Positions 44,458-54,189 of a stretch of 64,000 nucleotides of DNA are shown piece by piece (positions within the stretch are counted from its first letter, which is position 1; every line of letters starts with the position of its first letter). Origin of the DNA: Rhodobacteraceae bacterium HLUCCO07 (GTDB lineage Bacteria > Pseudomonadota > Alphaproteobacteria > Rhodobacterales > Rhodobacteraceae). The translations under genes and the position numbers were made by a program. The notes beneath the pieces were generated by a model that saw only the letters and a list, made by a program, of their open reading frames with translations, did no database searches and was not told the origin of the DNA. Location: contig LJSU01000010.1 of the NCBI GenBank assembly GCA_001314705.1, positions 1-64,000 on the forward strand. Reading direction: 5' to 3'.

Positions 44458-44490
44458 AGGGGCCCGCTGCGACCGCCGCGGGCCCCTTTT
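44458..44490. terminator. terminator between mdh and a glycosyltransferase gene
   Basis: AGGGGCCCGC (44458-44467) pairs perfectly with GCGGGCCCCT (44478-44487), with a 10-base loop and TTTT. On the minus strand the left arm ends in AGGGG, so it may also work in the other direction for the convergent glycosyltransferase gene. Confidence 0.88.
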
Positions 44491-45506
44491 CATCGGCCGC
44501 TCTCCTGCGCGGCGGCCAGGGCCCGGTCAAAGCTGCGCGCGGAAAGGTCCAGGCTGTCTGCCAGCCCGAAATGCGCCAGTCCCGCCCTCGGATCGATTGC
44601 CGCATCCTCGATCAGGCCCAGGGCGCGCAACGTCCGTTCCCCGGGCTTTGAAAGCACTTTCATACGGCGATGAAAGGCCAGCAAGGCCGCGTCATCGTGC
44701 ATGTGAGCGTCGAAAAACTCCAGCAGGCGCCTGCGGGCCTGCGCCCGCCTCATATCCCCCTCCGGCCGCTTGAGCGTGCAATAGCGTTTCATCTTTCCGA
44801 TCCAGTGGCGCTCTGTCAGGCCGTCGAAATGCAGCAACACCGCGCTGCTGGCGGTGATGCGCCGCGGGCTCTCCATGCGACGGCCCTCCGTTCGCATGGG
44901 GCGCGGGCGATGAATGCCCATGATCAACCCCTTCCGCCCTGTCCGGACGAGGCACTTTCCGACCGCATGTCCGAAAAAGCCGCCATCGGCATAGCGGGCC
45001 AGGTCACCCAGCACATGCCGCTGATTGCCGAAACGCGCCTTGTAATGCTTGCGGAACACGCCAGAGAACAGGTCCGGATCGGTGTCGCGTTCAAGGTAAA
45101 CGCGCTCGCGCACGTCCAGATGCACGAGCGAGAACGCCCCCGGGACATGGGCCAGCTCGATACCAAGCGCGCGCGTGCAACTGATGAACTCGTCACCGTC
45201 GAGATGGGCCAGCCAATCCGCGTCGGATCTGCGATAGGCATCGGCCGCGTTCTCGATCTGTCGTGCCTCCACCGGCTTGGGTCGCGAGCCACCGGTGAGG
45301 CGTTTCCAATGGGCATCGTCGCACAGTGTCACATCGCAGCCGGGCACCTGTTCCAGGCGCGCCTTGAGGTCCGGATCGGGGCGATCGAGGTAAAGATGAA
45401 TCCGATGCGCGCCGAGCAGGGCGTGATGCGCGGCAAAGGCCAAGAGCAGCTCGGGGCGTTCCGCCACCGTCGCCACGACAGACCAACTTGCCGGCGTTGC
45501 CTGCAT
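44490..45506 (-). CDS. glycosyltransferase family 2-like protein (first of pair)
   Basis: 338 residues. RSDADWLAHLDGDEF (DxD metal-binding site, about 95-107) marks a DUF4422/GT2-like or Glyco_tranf_2_4 domain. Features shared with the next gene are ALLGAHRIHLYLDRPDPDLK, CDVTLCDDAHWKRL and [19 protein letters not shown]. It probably adds a sugar to a surface polysaccharide; substrate unknown. Converges on mdh at the shared terminator. The second copy lies 130 bases upstream. Confidence 0.8.
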   Translation of the reverse strand: MQATPASWSVVATVAERPELLLAFAAHHALLGAHRIHLYLDRPDPDLKARLEQVPGCDVTLCDDAHWKRLTGGSRPKPVEARQIENAADAYRRSDADWLAHLDGDEFISCTRALGIELAHVPGAFSLVHLDVRERVYLERDTDPDLFSGVFRKHYKARFGNQRHVLGDLARYADGGFFGHAVGKCLVRTGRKGLIMGIHRPRPMRTEGRRMESPRRITASSAVLLHFDGLTERHWIGKMKRYCTLKRPEGDMRRAQARRRLLEFFDAHMHDDAALLAFHRRMKVLSKPGERTLRALGLIEDAAIDPRAGLAHFGLADSLDLSARSFDRALAAAQESGR

Positions 45507-45636
45507 CCCTCACCTCTCGTTATATTGCTTGTCTTGCGCGAACTGTCCCACGGTCATCTTTCGATTTCCACCGCGAATCCACATCCCGGGCAGGGTCGGG
45601 CGGATCACCGGCGGCGCGCCGCGTCCGCCTTGATGG

Positions 45637-46677
45637 TCAGCCGGGCCAGCGGGCGACCAGCTCCGCAAGGCGCGGATTGGGACTGTTTTCATGCGCCCGG
45701 CGCAAATCGTCGTCAAAGCGCGCTGCCGACAGGTCGGGCACATCTTCGAGCACCCGCGCGATGACCGGCGCCGGATCGAAAGGCGCGGTGTCGCACAATC
45801 CCAGCGCGGCCAGCCGCGCCATCTGCGCGGGCGCAAGAACCTGCACCCGCTCGTAAAGCGCCCGCACCGCGGCGATATCCCCTTCATTGCGAAGCGCGGC
45901 CACCTGCCGCATCCGGTGTGGTCCGTTCATCCCGGCCTGAACCTCGGCCGCGTGTTCACCATAGCGCAGGAGCTTGACCAACCAGTGCAGCGGCGTCAGC
46001 CCGTCGAAATGCAGCAACTCCACCGCCTGTGCCTTCAGCGCGGAATGGGCGGGCAGAGGGTCCGCCTTGCCCGCGCGGGGCCGGTGAATGCGGATCTGGT
46101 AGTCGAACCCGGTGGGTGTGAACGCCTTGCCGCTGGCATGGCTGCTCATCCCGCCGTCGAGGAAATCCGCCGCCTCGCCGTAAAGCGCAAGATGCAGGCG
46201 CGGCGGCACCCGCGCAGGGCGGCGAAACACCCCGTCGAACAGCCCCACCTGCGCCGCATCGCGTGGCATGACCCGCTCGGCCGGGGGCACCGAGACATAC
46301 CCGAACCCGCGTGGAAAGGCGGCCAGTTCGGCCAGCATCGCCTCAACACCGCGCATGGGGCGCAGGAATTCGTCGGCATCGAGATGGATCAGCCAGTCGA
46401 CATCGGCCAGGCGATAGGCATGGGTCGCATTGAGCCCCTGCCGCCGGTTCTGCGCCTCGGGGCGCCGCCGTGCCAGACGTTGCCAATGATCCGTGTCGCA
46501 GAGCGTCAATCGCACGCCGGGCAACGCGGCCAGCGTTTCGGCCGCCCGATCGTCCGGGTCGTCGAGATAGACATGCGCTTCGCGCGCGCCGAGGCCAAGG
46601 TGATAGGCCACGTTCGCCAGCACCAGATTGCCCGGCTCGCGCGCGGTCATCACGATGCCCCAGCCTGGCGCGCTCAT
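45637..46677 (-). CDS. glycosyltransferase family 2-like protein (second of pair)
   Basis: 346 residues from ATG 46677, which aligns with the start of the first copy; a longer frame to ATG 46740 exists. It has the same domain as its neighbour: [41 protein letters not shown] (DxD) and [20 protein letters not shown]. The two diverge through most of the sequence, so this is an old duplication. Its start lies about 130 bases from the suc operators, divergent from sucC. Confidence 0.8.
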   Translation of the reverse strand: MSAPGWGIVMTAREPGNLVLANVAYHLGLGAREAHVYLDDPDDRAAETLAALPGVRLTLCDTDHWQRLARRRPEAQNRRQGLNATHAYRLADVDWLIHLDADEFLRPMRGVEAMLAELAAFPRGFGYVSVPPAERVMPRDAAQVGLFDGVFRRPARVPPRLHLALYGEAADFLDGGMSSHASGKAFTPTGFDYQIRIHRPRAGKADPLPAHSALKAQAVELLHFDGLTPLHWLVKLLRYGEHAAEVQAGMNGPHRMRQVAALRNEGDIAAVRALYERVQVLAPAQMARLAALGLCDTAPFDPAPVIARVLEDVPDLSAARFDDDLRRAHENSPNPRLAELVARWPG

Positions 46678-46811
46678 CCCCGCCACGGTGCCGCCGCTTT
46701 CATCGGCCTGCCCTTTCCTGCCTGCGACGAAAGGTTCCATATCAATCGGTGCAAGTCCAGCGTGCCGGGATGATTCTCTTTCCGCGACCAGCGAAACGAT
46801 GCATGTCTCAT

Positions 46812-46846
46812 TTTGTGATCACAGCCGGAAATCGTGTGATCACAAA
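46812..46846. promoter_or_regulatory. paired TGTGATCACA-type operators upstream of sucC
   Basis: TTTTGTGATCACA (core 46815-46822) and TGTGATCACAAAA (core 46836-46843), 21 bases apart and facing each other symmetrically, 107-135 bases upstream of the sucC ATG. The same cores precede sdhC. A TTGCAC (46884-46889) with a poor -10 follows downstream. Confidence 0.75.
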
Positions 46847-46949
46847 ATGTAAAAATTCTGCGAAATTCCATGTATCATTCGATTTGCACTTAGGTTTCGG
46901 AAAAGCTTATGCCACTAGGAAGGGCAACGTAAACCACACAGGTGAGCCG

Positions 46950-48143
46950 ATGAACATTCACGAATATCAGGCCAAGGCGCTGTTGCGCTCTTATGGTGCG
47001 CCGGTCAGCGACGGGCGCGTCGTGACCCGGGCCGAAGAGGCCAAGACCGCCGCGGGCGAAATGGACGGACCGCTCTGGGTGGTCAAGGCACAGATTCACG
47101 CGGGCGGCCGCGGCAAGGGCAGCTTCAAGGAGGCCGATGCCGGCGAAAAGGGCGGTGTGCGCCTTGCCAAGTCCGTGGAGGAGGCCGAGCTTGAAGCCAA
47201 GCGGATGCTGGGCCGCACGCTGGTCACGAAACAGACCGGCCCGGCGGGCAAGCAGGTCAACCGCATCTATATCGAGGACGGCTCGGACATCGAGGCGGAG
47301 TTCTACCTCGCGCTTCTGGTCGATCGGCAAACCAGCCGCGTATCCTTTGTCGCCTCGACCGAGGGCGGCATGGATATCGAGGAAGTCGCCGAAAGCACGC
47401 CCGAGAAGATCCTGAGCTTCTCGGTCGATCCGGCCACCGGGTATCAGCCGTTCCACGGCCGCCGCATCGCCTTCATGCTGGGCCTCACGGGCGCGCAGAT
47501 AAAGCAATGCGTCGCGCTGATGGGCACGCTTTACAAGCTCTTCATCGAAAAAGACGTCGAGATGCTTGAGATCAACCCGCTGATCCTCACCGACAAGGGC
47601 GATCTCAAATGCCTCGACGCCAAGATGGGGTTCGACGGCAACGCGATCTATCGCCACCCCGATATCGCCGACCTGCGCGACACGACCGAGGAAGACCCCA
47701 AGGAGCTTGAGGCCAGCAAGTATGACCTCAACTATATCGCGCTCGACGGGGAAATCGGCTGCATGGTGAACGGCGCGGGGCTGGCCATGGCGACGATGGA
47801 CATCATCAAGCTTTATGGCGCGGAACCGGCCAACTTCCTCGACGTGGGCGGCGGCGCGACCAAGGACAAGGTGACCGAGGCGTTCAAGATCATCACCAGC
47901 GATCCGCAGGTCAAGGGCATCCTCGTCAACATCTTCGGCGGCATCATGCGCTGTGACGTGATCGCCGAGGGCGTGATCGCCGCGGTGAAGGAGGTCGGTC
48001 TCGAGGTGCCGCTCGTGGTGCGGCTCGAAGGGACGAATGTCGAGAAGGGCAAGGAGATCATCAAGAATTCCGGCCTCGACGTGATCGCCGCGGACGACCT
48101 CAAGGACGGCGCGGAAAAGATCGTGAAAGCGGTGAAGGGATAA
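46950..48143 (+). CDS. sucC: succinyl-CoA synthetase beta subunit
   Basis: 397 residues. An ATP-grasp fold starts [44 protein letters not shown] and [14 protein letters not shown] are family markers. It binds nucleotide and makes ATP or GTP while converting succinyl-CoA to succinate. It leads the operon sucC-sucD-DUF805-sucA-sucB, with sucD 4 bases beyond its stop. Confidence 0.98.
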   Translation: MNIHEYQAKALLRSYGAPVSDGRVVTRAEEAKTAAGEMDGPLWVVKAQIHAGGRGKGSFKEADAGEKGGVRLAKSVEEAELEAKRMLGRTLVTKQTGPAGKQVNRIYIEDGSDIEAEFYLALLVDRQTSRVSFVASTEGGMDIEEVAESTPEKILSFSVDPATGYQPFHGRRIAFMLGLTGAQIKQCVALMGTLYKLFIEKDVEMLEINPLILTDKGDLKCLDAKMGFDGNAIYRHPDIADLRDTTEEDPKELEASKYDLNYIALDGEIGCMVNGAGLAMATMDIIKLYGAEPANFLDVGGGATKDKVTEAFKIITSDPQVKGILVNIFGGIMRCDVIAEGVIAAVKEVGLEVPLVVRLEGTNVEKGKEIIKNSGLDVIAADDLKDGAEKIVKAVKG

Positions 48144-48147
48144 GAAA

Positions 48148-49035
48148 ATGGCAGTTCTCATCGACGAAAATACCAAGGTCATCTGTCAGGGCTTCACCGG
48201 CTCTCAGGGCACGTTCCACTCCGAACAGGCCATCGCCTATGGCACGAAAATGGTCGGCGGCGTGACGCCGGGCAAGGGCGGGCAGAGCCATCTTGACCTG
48301 CCCGTGTTCAACAGCGTTCACGAGGCGCGGCACGAGACCGGCGCCAATGCCTCCGTGATCTACGTGCCGCCGCCCTTTGCCGCGGATTCGATCCTCGAGG
48401 CGATCGACGCCGAGATGGACGTGATCGTCTGCATCACCGAGGGCATCCCGGTGCTCGACATGATGAAGGTCAAGCGCGCGCTGGAAGACAGCACATCGGT
48501 GCTCATCGGCCCCAACTGCCCCGGCGTGATCACGCCCGACGCCTGCAAGATCGGCATCATGCCCGGCCATATCCACAAGCGCGGCTCCTGCGGGGTGGTT
48601 TCGCGCTCGGGCACGCTCACCTACGAGGCGGTCAAGCAGACCACAGACGTGGGGCTGGGCCAATCGACCTGCGTGGGTATCGGCGGCGATCCGATCAAGG
48701 GAACCGAGCATATCGACGTGCTCGAATGGTTCCTCGCCGACGACGAGACGCAAAGCATCATCATGATCGGCGAGATCGGCGGCTCGGCCGAGGAAGAGGC
48801 CGCGCAATTCCTGAAAGACGAGGCCAAGCGCGGCCGCAAGAAGCCGGTCGCCGGCTTCATCGCCGGGCGCACCGCCCCCCCGGGCCGTCGCATGGGCCAC
48901 GCGGGCGCCATCGTCGCCGGTGGCAAGGGCGGCGCCGACGACAAGATCGAGGCCATGCGCTCCGCCGGGATCGTGGTGGCCGACAGCCCCGCGCAACTGG
49001 GCGAGGCGATGCTAGACGCGATCGAAAAGGGCTGA
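48148..49035 (+). CDS. sucD: succinyl-CoA synthetase alpha subunit
   Basis: 295 residues. The CoA-binding Rossmann domain has [20 protein letters not shown]; the phosphohistidine region is in [20 protein letters not shown] (active His in MGHAGA). It forms the alpha part of succinyl-CoA synthetase. AAG spacing and a 4-base gap to sucC imply coupled translation. Confidence 0.98.
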   Translation: MAVLIDENTKVICQGFTGSQGTFHSEQAIAYGTKMVGGVTPGKGGQSHLDLPVFNSVHEARHETGANASVIYVPPPFAADSILEAIDAEMDVIVCITEGIPVLDMMKVKRALEDSTSVLIGPNCPGVITPDACKIGIMPGHIHKRGSCGVVSRSGTLTYEAVKQTTDVGLGQSTCVGIGGDPIKGTEHIDVLEWFLADDETQSIIMIGEIGGSAEEEAAQFLKDEAKRGRKKPVAGFIAGRTAPPGRRMGHAGAIVAGGKGGADDKIEAMRSAGIVVADSPAQLGEAMLDAIEKG

Positions 49036-49057
49036 CAGCCGAGCGAAAGGCGCGCAG

Positions 49058-49561
49058 ATGGATTTCCAGACCAGTGTGAAAACCTGCCTGACGCAGAACT
49101 ACGTCACCTTTTCGGGTCGCGCGTCGCGCCCCGAATACTGGTGGTTCGCGCTGTTCGTTTTCCTTGGCACGTTGGTCTTTGGCGTGCTTGATGCGCTGGT
49201 GTTCGGCACATCCGGCGGACCGGGTCAGCATGCCGGGGAAACGCGCATCTTCGCGCCCCTGTTCCAGCTTGCCACCTTTCTGCCATTCCTGGCCGTGGGG
49301 TGGCGCAGAATGCACGACAGCGGACGCCCCGGCTGGTGGTTGCTGCTGCCGGTCCTAGTGTCTCTCGGCCTTGGCCTCATCTTTACCGGTGGCATGCTGG
49401 GGATAATGTCGCGCGGGACCATGCCGATGCCCGGCTTTGGTCTGGGCGGATTTGCCGTGATCTGGCTGATCCAGGTCGCGCTGTTCATTCTTGTCGTCTG
49501 GTGGCTGACCCGCCCCGGCCAATCAGGCCCCAATGATTACGGTCCTCAACCCACGAGGTAA
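49058..49561 (+). CDS. DUF805 membrane protein
   Basis: 167 residues with about four transmembrane helices. NYVTFSGRASRPEYWWFALF, WRRMHDSGRPGWW and VWWLTRPGQSGPNDYGP are the classic DUF805 (YhaH-like) segments. Function unknown. It sits inside the suc operon, 22 bases after sucD and 5 bases before sucA, so it is coexpressed with 2-oxoglutarate dehydrogenase. Confidence 0.9.
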   Translation: MDFQTSVKTCLTQNYVTFSGRASRPEYWWFALFVFLGTLVFGVLDALVFGTSGGPGQHAGETRIFAPLFQLATFLPFLAVGWRRMHDSGRPGWWLLLPVLVSLGLGLIFTGGMLGIMSRGTMPMPGFGLGGFAVIWLIQVALFILVVWWLTRPGQSGPNDYGPQPTR

Positions 49562-49566
49562 TCGCC

Positions 49567-52533
49567 ATGACCGAACATTCCCCCAATGACCAGTTTCGTG
49601 CCTCCTCCTTCATGCAGGGGCACAATGCCGAGTATCTCGAACAGCTTTATGCGCGATATACCGATGACCCCGGATCGGTCGATGAAGGCTGGATCGAGTT
49701 CTTCAAGCAGATGGGCGATACCGAAAAGGACGTGCAGGCCGAGGCCAAGGGGCCAAGCTGGGCGCGCCGCGACTGGCCGCCCATGCCGCAGGACGATCTG
49801 ACCGGTGCCTTGACCGGCGACTGGGCGCCGCTGCCCGACGAGATGGAAACCGCCGCCGAGAAGATCCGCGACAAGGCCAGCGCCGCGGGTGTCGAGGTCA
49901 CCGACGAGGCGATCAAGCGTGCCGTGCTCGATTCGATCCGCGCGCTGATGATCATCCGCGCCTATCGCATCCGCGGCCACCTCGTGGCCGATCTCGACCC
50001 GCTGGGCATGCGCAGCCAGACCCCGCATCCCGAGCTTGACCCGAAATCCTACGGCTTCACCGAGGCCGACATGGACCGGCCGATCTTCATCGACAAGGTC
50101 TTGGGGCTCGACTTCGCCACGATGCGCGAGATCATCGACATCGTGAAGCGCACCTATTGCGGCACCTTCGCGTTGCAATACATGCATATCTCCGATCCCG
50201 AACAGGCCGGCTGGCTCAAGGAGCGGATCGAGGGCTATGGCAAGGAAATCGCCTTTACCAAGAACGGGCGCAAGGCGATCCTCAACAAGCTTGTCGAGGC
50301 CGAGGGGTTCGAGAAGTTCCTGCATGTCAAGTACATGGGCACCAAGCGGTTCGGACTTGACGGGGGCGAGGCGCTCATTCCCGCGATGGAACAGATCATC
50401 AAGCGCGGCGGCAACCTCGGCGTGCAGGACATCGTGATCGGCATGCCCCACCGCGGCAGGCTCAGCGTGCTGGCCAACGTGATGGGCAAACCCTACCGCG
50501 CCATTTTCAACGAGTTCCAGGGCGGCAGCTTCAAACCCGACGAGGTCGATGGTTCGGGCGATGTGAAATATCACCTCGGGGCCTCGTCGGATCGCGAATT
50601 CGACGGCAACACCGTGCACCTGTCGCTCACCGCCAACCCCTCGCATCTCGAAGCGGTCAACCCGGTGGTCATCGGCAAGGTCCGCGCCAAGCAGGACCAG
50701 CTGAATGATACCGACCGCACCAAGGTGCTGCCGATCCTGCTGCATGGCGATGCGGCCTTTGCCGGACAGGGCGTGGTGGCCGAATGTTTCGGGCTTTCGG
50801 GCCTCAAGGGGCACAAGACCGGCGGCACGATCCATATCATCGTCAACAACCAGATCGGGTTTACCACCGCGCCGCACCTGTCGCGCTCGTCGCCCTATCC
50901 CACCGATATCGCGCTGATGGTCGAGGCACCGATCTTCCACGTCAACGGCGACGATCCCGAGGCGGTGGTCCACGCCGCCAAGGTCGCGACCGAGTTCCGC
51001 CAGAAGTTCCACAAGGACGTGGTCATCGACGTGTTCTGCTATCGCCGCTTCGGTCATAACGAGGGCGACGAGCCGATGTTCACCAACCCGGTGATGTACA
51101 AGCGGATCAAGACGCACAAGACCACGCTCAGCCTCTATACCGACCGCCTGGTTCAGGACGGGCTGATTCCCGAAGGCGAGATCGAGGACATGAAGGCCGC
51201 GTTCCAAGCCTATCTCAACGACGAGTTCGAGGCCGGCAAGGATTACAAGCCCAACAAGGCCGACTGGCTCGATGGCCGCTGGAGCCATCTCGACAAGCGC
51301 GACGCCGACGAATACCAGCGCGGCGAAACCGCGATCAAGCCCGAGACGATGGAAGAGGTGGGCCGCGCGCTGACCCGCGCGCCCGAAGGCTTCCCGCTGC
51401 ACCGGACGGTTTCACGCCTGCTCGACGCCAAGCGCGAGATGTTCGAAACCGGGCGCGGCTTCGACTGGGCCACGAGCGAGGCGCTGGCCTTCGGCTCGCT
51501 GCTGACCGAAGGATACCCGGTGCGCCTCTCCGGCCAGGACAGCACCCGCGGCACGTTCAGCCAGCGCCATTCCGGCCTGATCGACCAGGAAACCGAGGAT
51601 CGCTATTTCCCGCTCAACAACATCCGCGAGGGCCAGGCGCAATACGAGGTCATCGACTCGATGCTCTCGGAATACGCGGTGCTGGGGTTCGAATACGGCT
51701 ACAGCCTCGCCGAACCCAACGCGCTCACCCTGTGGGAGGCGCAGTTCGGCGATTTCGCCAACGGTGCGCAGATCATGTTCGACCAGTTCATCAGTTCGGG
51801 CGAAAGCAAATGGCTGCGCATGTCGGGGCTAACCGTCCTTTTGCCGCATGGCTACGAGGGCCAGGGGCCCGAGCACTCCTCGGCCCGGCTCGAGCGGTTC
51901 CTGCAAATGTGCGGCGGCGACAACTGGATCGTGGCCAATTGCACCACGCCGGCCAACTATTTCCACATCCTGCGGCGGCAATTGCACCGCTCTTTCCGCA
52001 AACCGCTCATCCTGATGACGCCGAAATCGCTGCTCCGGCACAAGCTGGCGGTCTCGAACGCCGAGGATTTCACCACCGGGTCGAGCTTTCACCGCGTGCT
52101 CTGGGACGACGCCGAGAAGGGCCATTCCGACACCAGGCTGGTGGCAGATGACAAGGTTCGCCGCGTCGTGATGTGTTCGGGCAAGGTCTATTACGACCTG
52201 CTCGAAGCGCGCGACGAGGCCGGGATCGACGACATCTACCTGCTCAGGATCGAGCAGTTCTATCCCTTCCCCGCGATGAGCCTCGTGAAAGAGCTCGAAC
52301 GGTTCAAGAAGGCCGAGATGATCTGGTGCCAGGAAGAACCCAAGAACCAGGGCGCGTGGAGCTTCATCGAACCCAATATCGAATGGGTGCTGGGCCGCAT
52401 CAAGGCCAAGCACAAACGCCCCGCCTATGTCGGGCGCCCCGCAGCGGCCTCGCCCGCAACGGGCTTGGCAAAACAGCACAAGGCACAACAGGACGCGCTG
52501 GTCAAAGACGCGCTCAATCTGGAAGGGAACTGA
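49567..52533 (+). CDS. sucA: 2-oxoglutarate dehydrogenase E1 component
   Basis: 988 residues, full length. The N-terminal E1-specific region is FMQGHNAEYLEQLYARY; thiamine diphosphate-binding segments are GMPHRGRLSVLANVMGKP, GDAAFAGQGVVAEC and HIIVNNQIGFTT; a late transketolase-like region has SGQDSTRGTFSQRHSGL and HGYEGQGPEHSSARLERF. It decarboxylates 2-oxoglutarate and transfers the succinyl group to the E2 lipoyl arm. Followed 3 bases later by the frameshifted sucB. Confidence 0.98.
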   Translation: MTEHSPNDQFRASSFMQGHNAEYLEQLYARYTDDPGSVDEGWIEFFKQMGDTEKDVQAEAKGPSWARRDWPPMPQDDLTGALTGDWAPLPDEMETAAEKIRDKASAAGVEVTDEAIKRAVLDSIRALMIIRAYRIRGHLVADLDPLGMRSQTPHPELDPKSYGFTEADMDRPIFIDKVLGLDFATMREIIDIVKRTYCGTFALQYMHISDPEQAGWLKERIEGYGKEIAFTKNGRKAILNKLVEAEGFEKFLHVKYMGTKRFGLDGGEALIPAMEQIIKRGGNLGVQDIVIGMPHRGRLSVLANVMGKPYRAIFNEFQGGSFKPDEVDGSGDVKYHLGASSDREFDGNTVHLSLTANPSHLEAVNPVVIGKVRAKQDQLNDTDRTKVLPILLHGDAAFAGQGVVAECFGLSGLKGHKTGGTIHIIVNNQIGFTTAPHLSRSSPYPTDIALMVEAPIFHVNGDDPEAVVHAAKVATEFRQKFHKDVVIDVFCYRRFGHNEGDEPMFTNPVMYKRIKTHKTTLSLYTDRLVQDGLIPEGEIEDMKAAFQAYLNDEFEAGKDYKPNKADWLDGRWSHLDKRDADEYQRGETAIKPETMEEVGRALTRAPEGFPLHRTVSRLLDAKREMFETGRGFDWATSEALAFGSLLTEGYPVRLSGQDSTRGTFSQRHSGLIDQETEDRYFPLNNIREGQAQYEVIDSMLSEYAVLGFEYGYSLAEPNALTLWEAQFGDFANGAQIMFDQFISSGESKWLRMSGLTVLLPHGYEGQGPEHSSARLERFLQMCGGDNWIVANCTTPANYFHILRRQLHRSFRKPLILMTPKSLLRHKLAVSNAEDFTTGSSFHRVLWDDAEKGHSDTRLVADDKVRRVVMCSGKVYYDLLEARDEAGIDDIYLLRIEQFYPFPAMSLVKELERFKKAEMIWCQEEPKNQGAWSFIEPNIEWVLGRIKAKHKRPAYVGRPAAASPATGLAKQHKAQQDALVKDALNLEGN

Positions 52534-52536
52534 TAC

Positions 52537-54107
52537 ATGGCAACCGAAGTCCGCGTGCCCACCCTGGGCGAAAGCGTCACCGAAGCCACCGTCGCCACCT
52601 GGTTCAAGCAACCCGGCGATAGCGTCGCGGTGGATGAAATGCTGTGCGAACTGGAAACCGACAAGGTCACGGTCGAGGTGCCCTCGCCCGCCGCCGGAAC
52701 GCTGGGCGAAATCGTCGCCGCCGAGGGCGATACCGTGGGGGTGGATGCGCTCCTGGCGATGATCTCGGAAAGCGGCGAGGCAACGCCCGAAAAGCCGAAG
52801 TCCGAAGACAAAGCCACCAAGGAGGACAAGCCCGCCAAACCCGCCAAGGCCCCCGCGAAAAGCGACGGTGACACGGTCGATGTGATGGTCCCGGCCCTTG
52901 GGGAAAGCGTGAGCGAGGCCACGGTCTCGACCTGGTTCAAGAAGGTCGGCGACAGCGTCGCGCAGGACGAGATGCTCTGCGAGCTGGAAACCGACAAGGT
53001 CTCGGTCGAGGTACCCGCCCCGGCCGCCGGCGTTCTGGTCGAGATCCTCGCCGAAGAGGGCAGCACGGTCGAGGCCAGCGCCAAACTGGCCAGGATCAGC
53101 GGCTCGGCCGATGGCACGGTCGAACCCGGGCCGCGTCCGGGCGCCGAAGAGCCGAAGGAAAGCGGCGATGACGAAGACACCGGCAAGGATGTCGAGAACG
53201 CCCCGTCGGCCGAAAAGATGATGGCCGAGGCCGGGCTCGACCCCTCGCAGGTCAAGGGCACGGGCCGCGACGGGCGGATCATGAAGGAAGACGTGCAAAA
53301 GGCCATTGCCACAGGCACGTCCGATGCCCGCACCAGCACCCCGGCGCCCGAGCCCAAACCCGCCGCCAGCACGCCACGCGCGCCGGTCCCGGCCGATGAC
53401 GCCGCGCGCGAGGAACGGGTCAAGATGACCCGCCTGCGCCAGACCATCGCCCGCCGCCTCAAGGACGCGCAGAACACCGCCGCGATCCTGACCACCTATA
53501 ACGAGGTCGACATGGGCGCGGTGATGGACCTGCGCAACACCTACAAGGACGAGTTCGAGAAGAAACACGGCGTGCGGCTGGGCTTCATGTCCTTCTTCAC
53601 CAAGGCCTGCGTGCATGCCCTCAAGGAAGTGCCCGAGGTCAATGCCGAGATCGACGGCACCGATATCGTCTACAAGAATTTCGTGCATATGGGCGTCGCC
53701 GCGGGCACCCCTCAGGGCCTCGTCGTGCCGGTGATCCGCGACGTGGATTCCAAATCCTTCGCCCAGATCGAGAAGGAAATCGGCGAAAAGGGCAAACGCG
53801 CCCGCGACGGCAAGCTTTCCATGGCCGAGATGCAGGGCGGCACGTTCACCCTGTCGAACGGCGGCGTCTATGGCTCGCTCATGTCCTGTCCTCGCCCATC
53901 CTCAACCCGCCGCAATCGGGCATCCTCGGCATGCACAAGATCCAGGACCGGCCCATGGTCGTCAAAGGCGAGATCGTGATCCGCCCGATGATGTATCTGG
54001 CCCTCAGCTACGATCACCGCATCGTCGACGGCAAAGGCGCCGTGACCTTTCTCGTGCGCGTGAAAGAGGCGCTGGAGGATCCACGGCGGTTGTTGATGGA
54101 TTTGTAA
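52537..54107 (+). pseudogene. sucB: 2-oxoglutarate dehydrogenase E2 (dihydrolipoyl succinyltransferase), frameshifted
   Basis: Two lipoyl domains (about residues 1-77 and 110-187, each with ELETDK), a peripheral subunit-binding domain (about 223-262; [20 protein letters not shown]) and the start of the catalytic domain are intact. At 53882-53891 TGTCC is tandemly duplicated, shifting the frame; the ORF then ends at 53979 (480 aa) with a nonsense tail. In the shifted frame the expected C terminus ([22 protein letters not shown], then DPRRLLMDL and TAA at 54105-54107) is intact. The active-site His in DHRIVDG is lost from the ORF. Without the 5 extra bases it would be 521 residues. Real mutation or sequencing/assembly error. 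Confidence 0.9.
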
Positions 54108-54122
54108 AGCACAGAAACATTT

Positions 54123-54155
54123 GATGTGGAGACGATGAAGCGTCGTCTCCACATC
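54123..54155. other. 13-bp perfect hairpin after sucB
   Basis: GATGTGGAGACGA (54123-54135) pairs with TCGTCTCCACATC (54143-54155), with a 7-base loop, 15 bases after the sucB stop. No T-run follows. It marks the left edge of the AT-rich stretch within the operon; it may be a transcript end, RNA-processing site or part of the inserted DNA. Confidence 0.6.
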
Positions 54156-54189
54156 GGGCACAAGCGCAAGCGATTTGGGTGACAGGGTC

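Noticed and set aside
49546-53688. Two long minus-strand open frames of 618 and 619 codons
   Set aside because: They are shadows of sucA and sucB.
53870-54124. Short open frame over the end of sucB
   Set aside because: It reads sucB in the third frame. The meaningful continuation is the frame reached after removing the 5-bp duplication.
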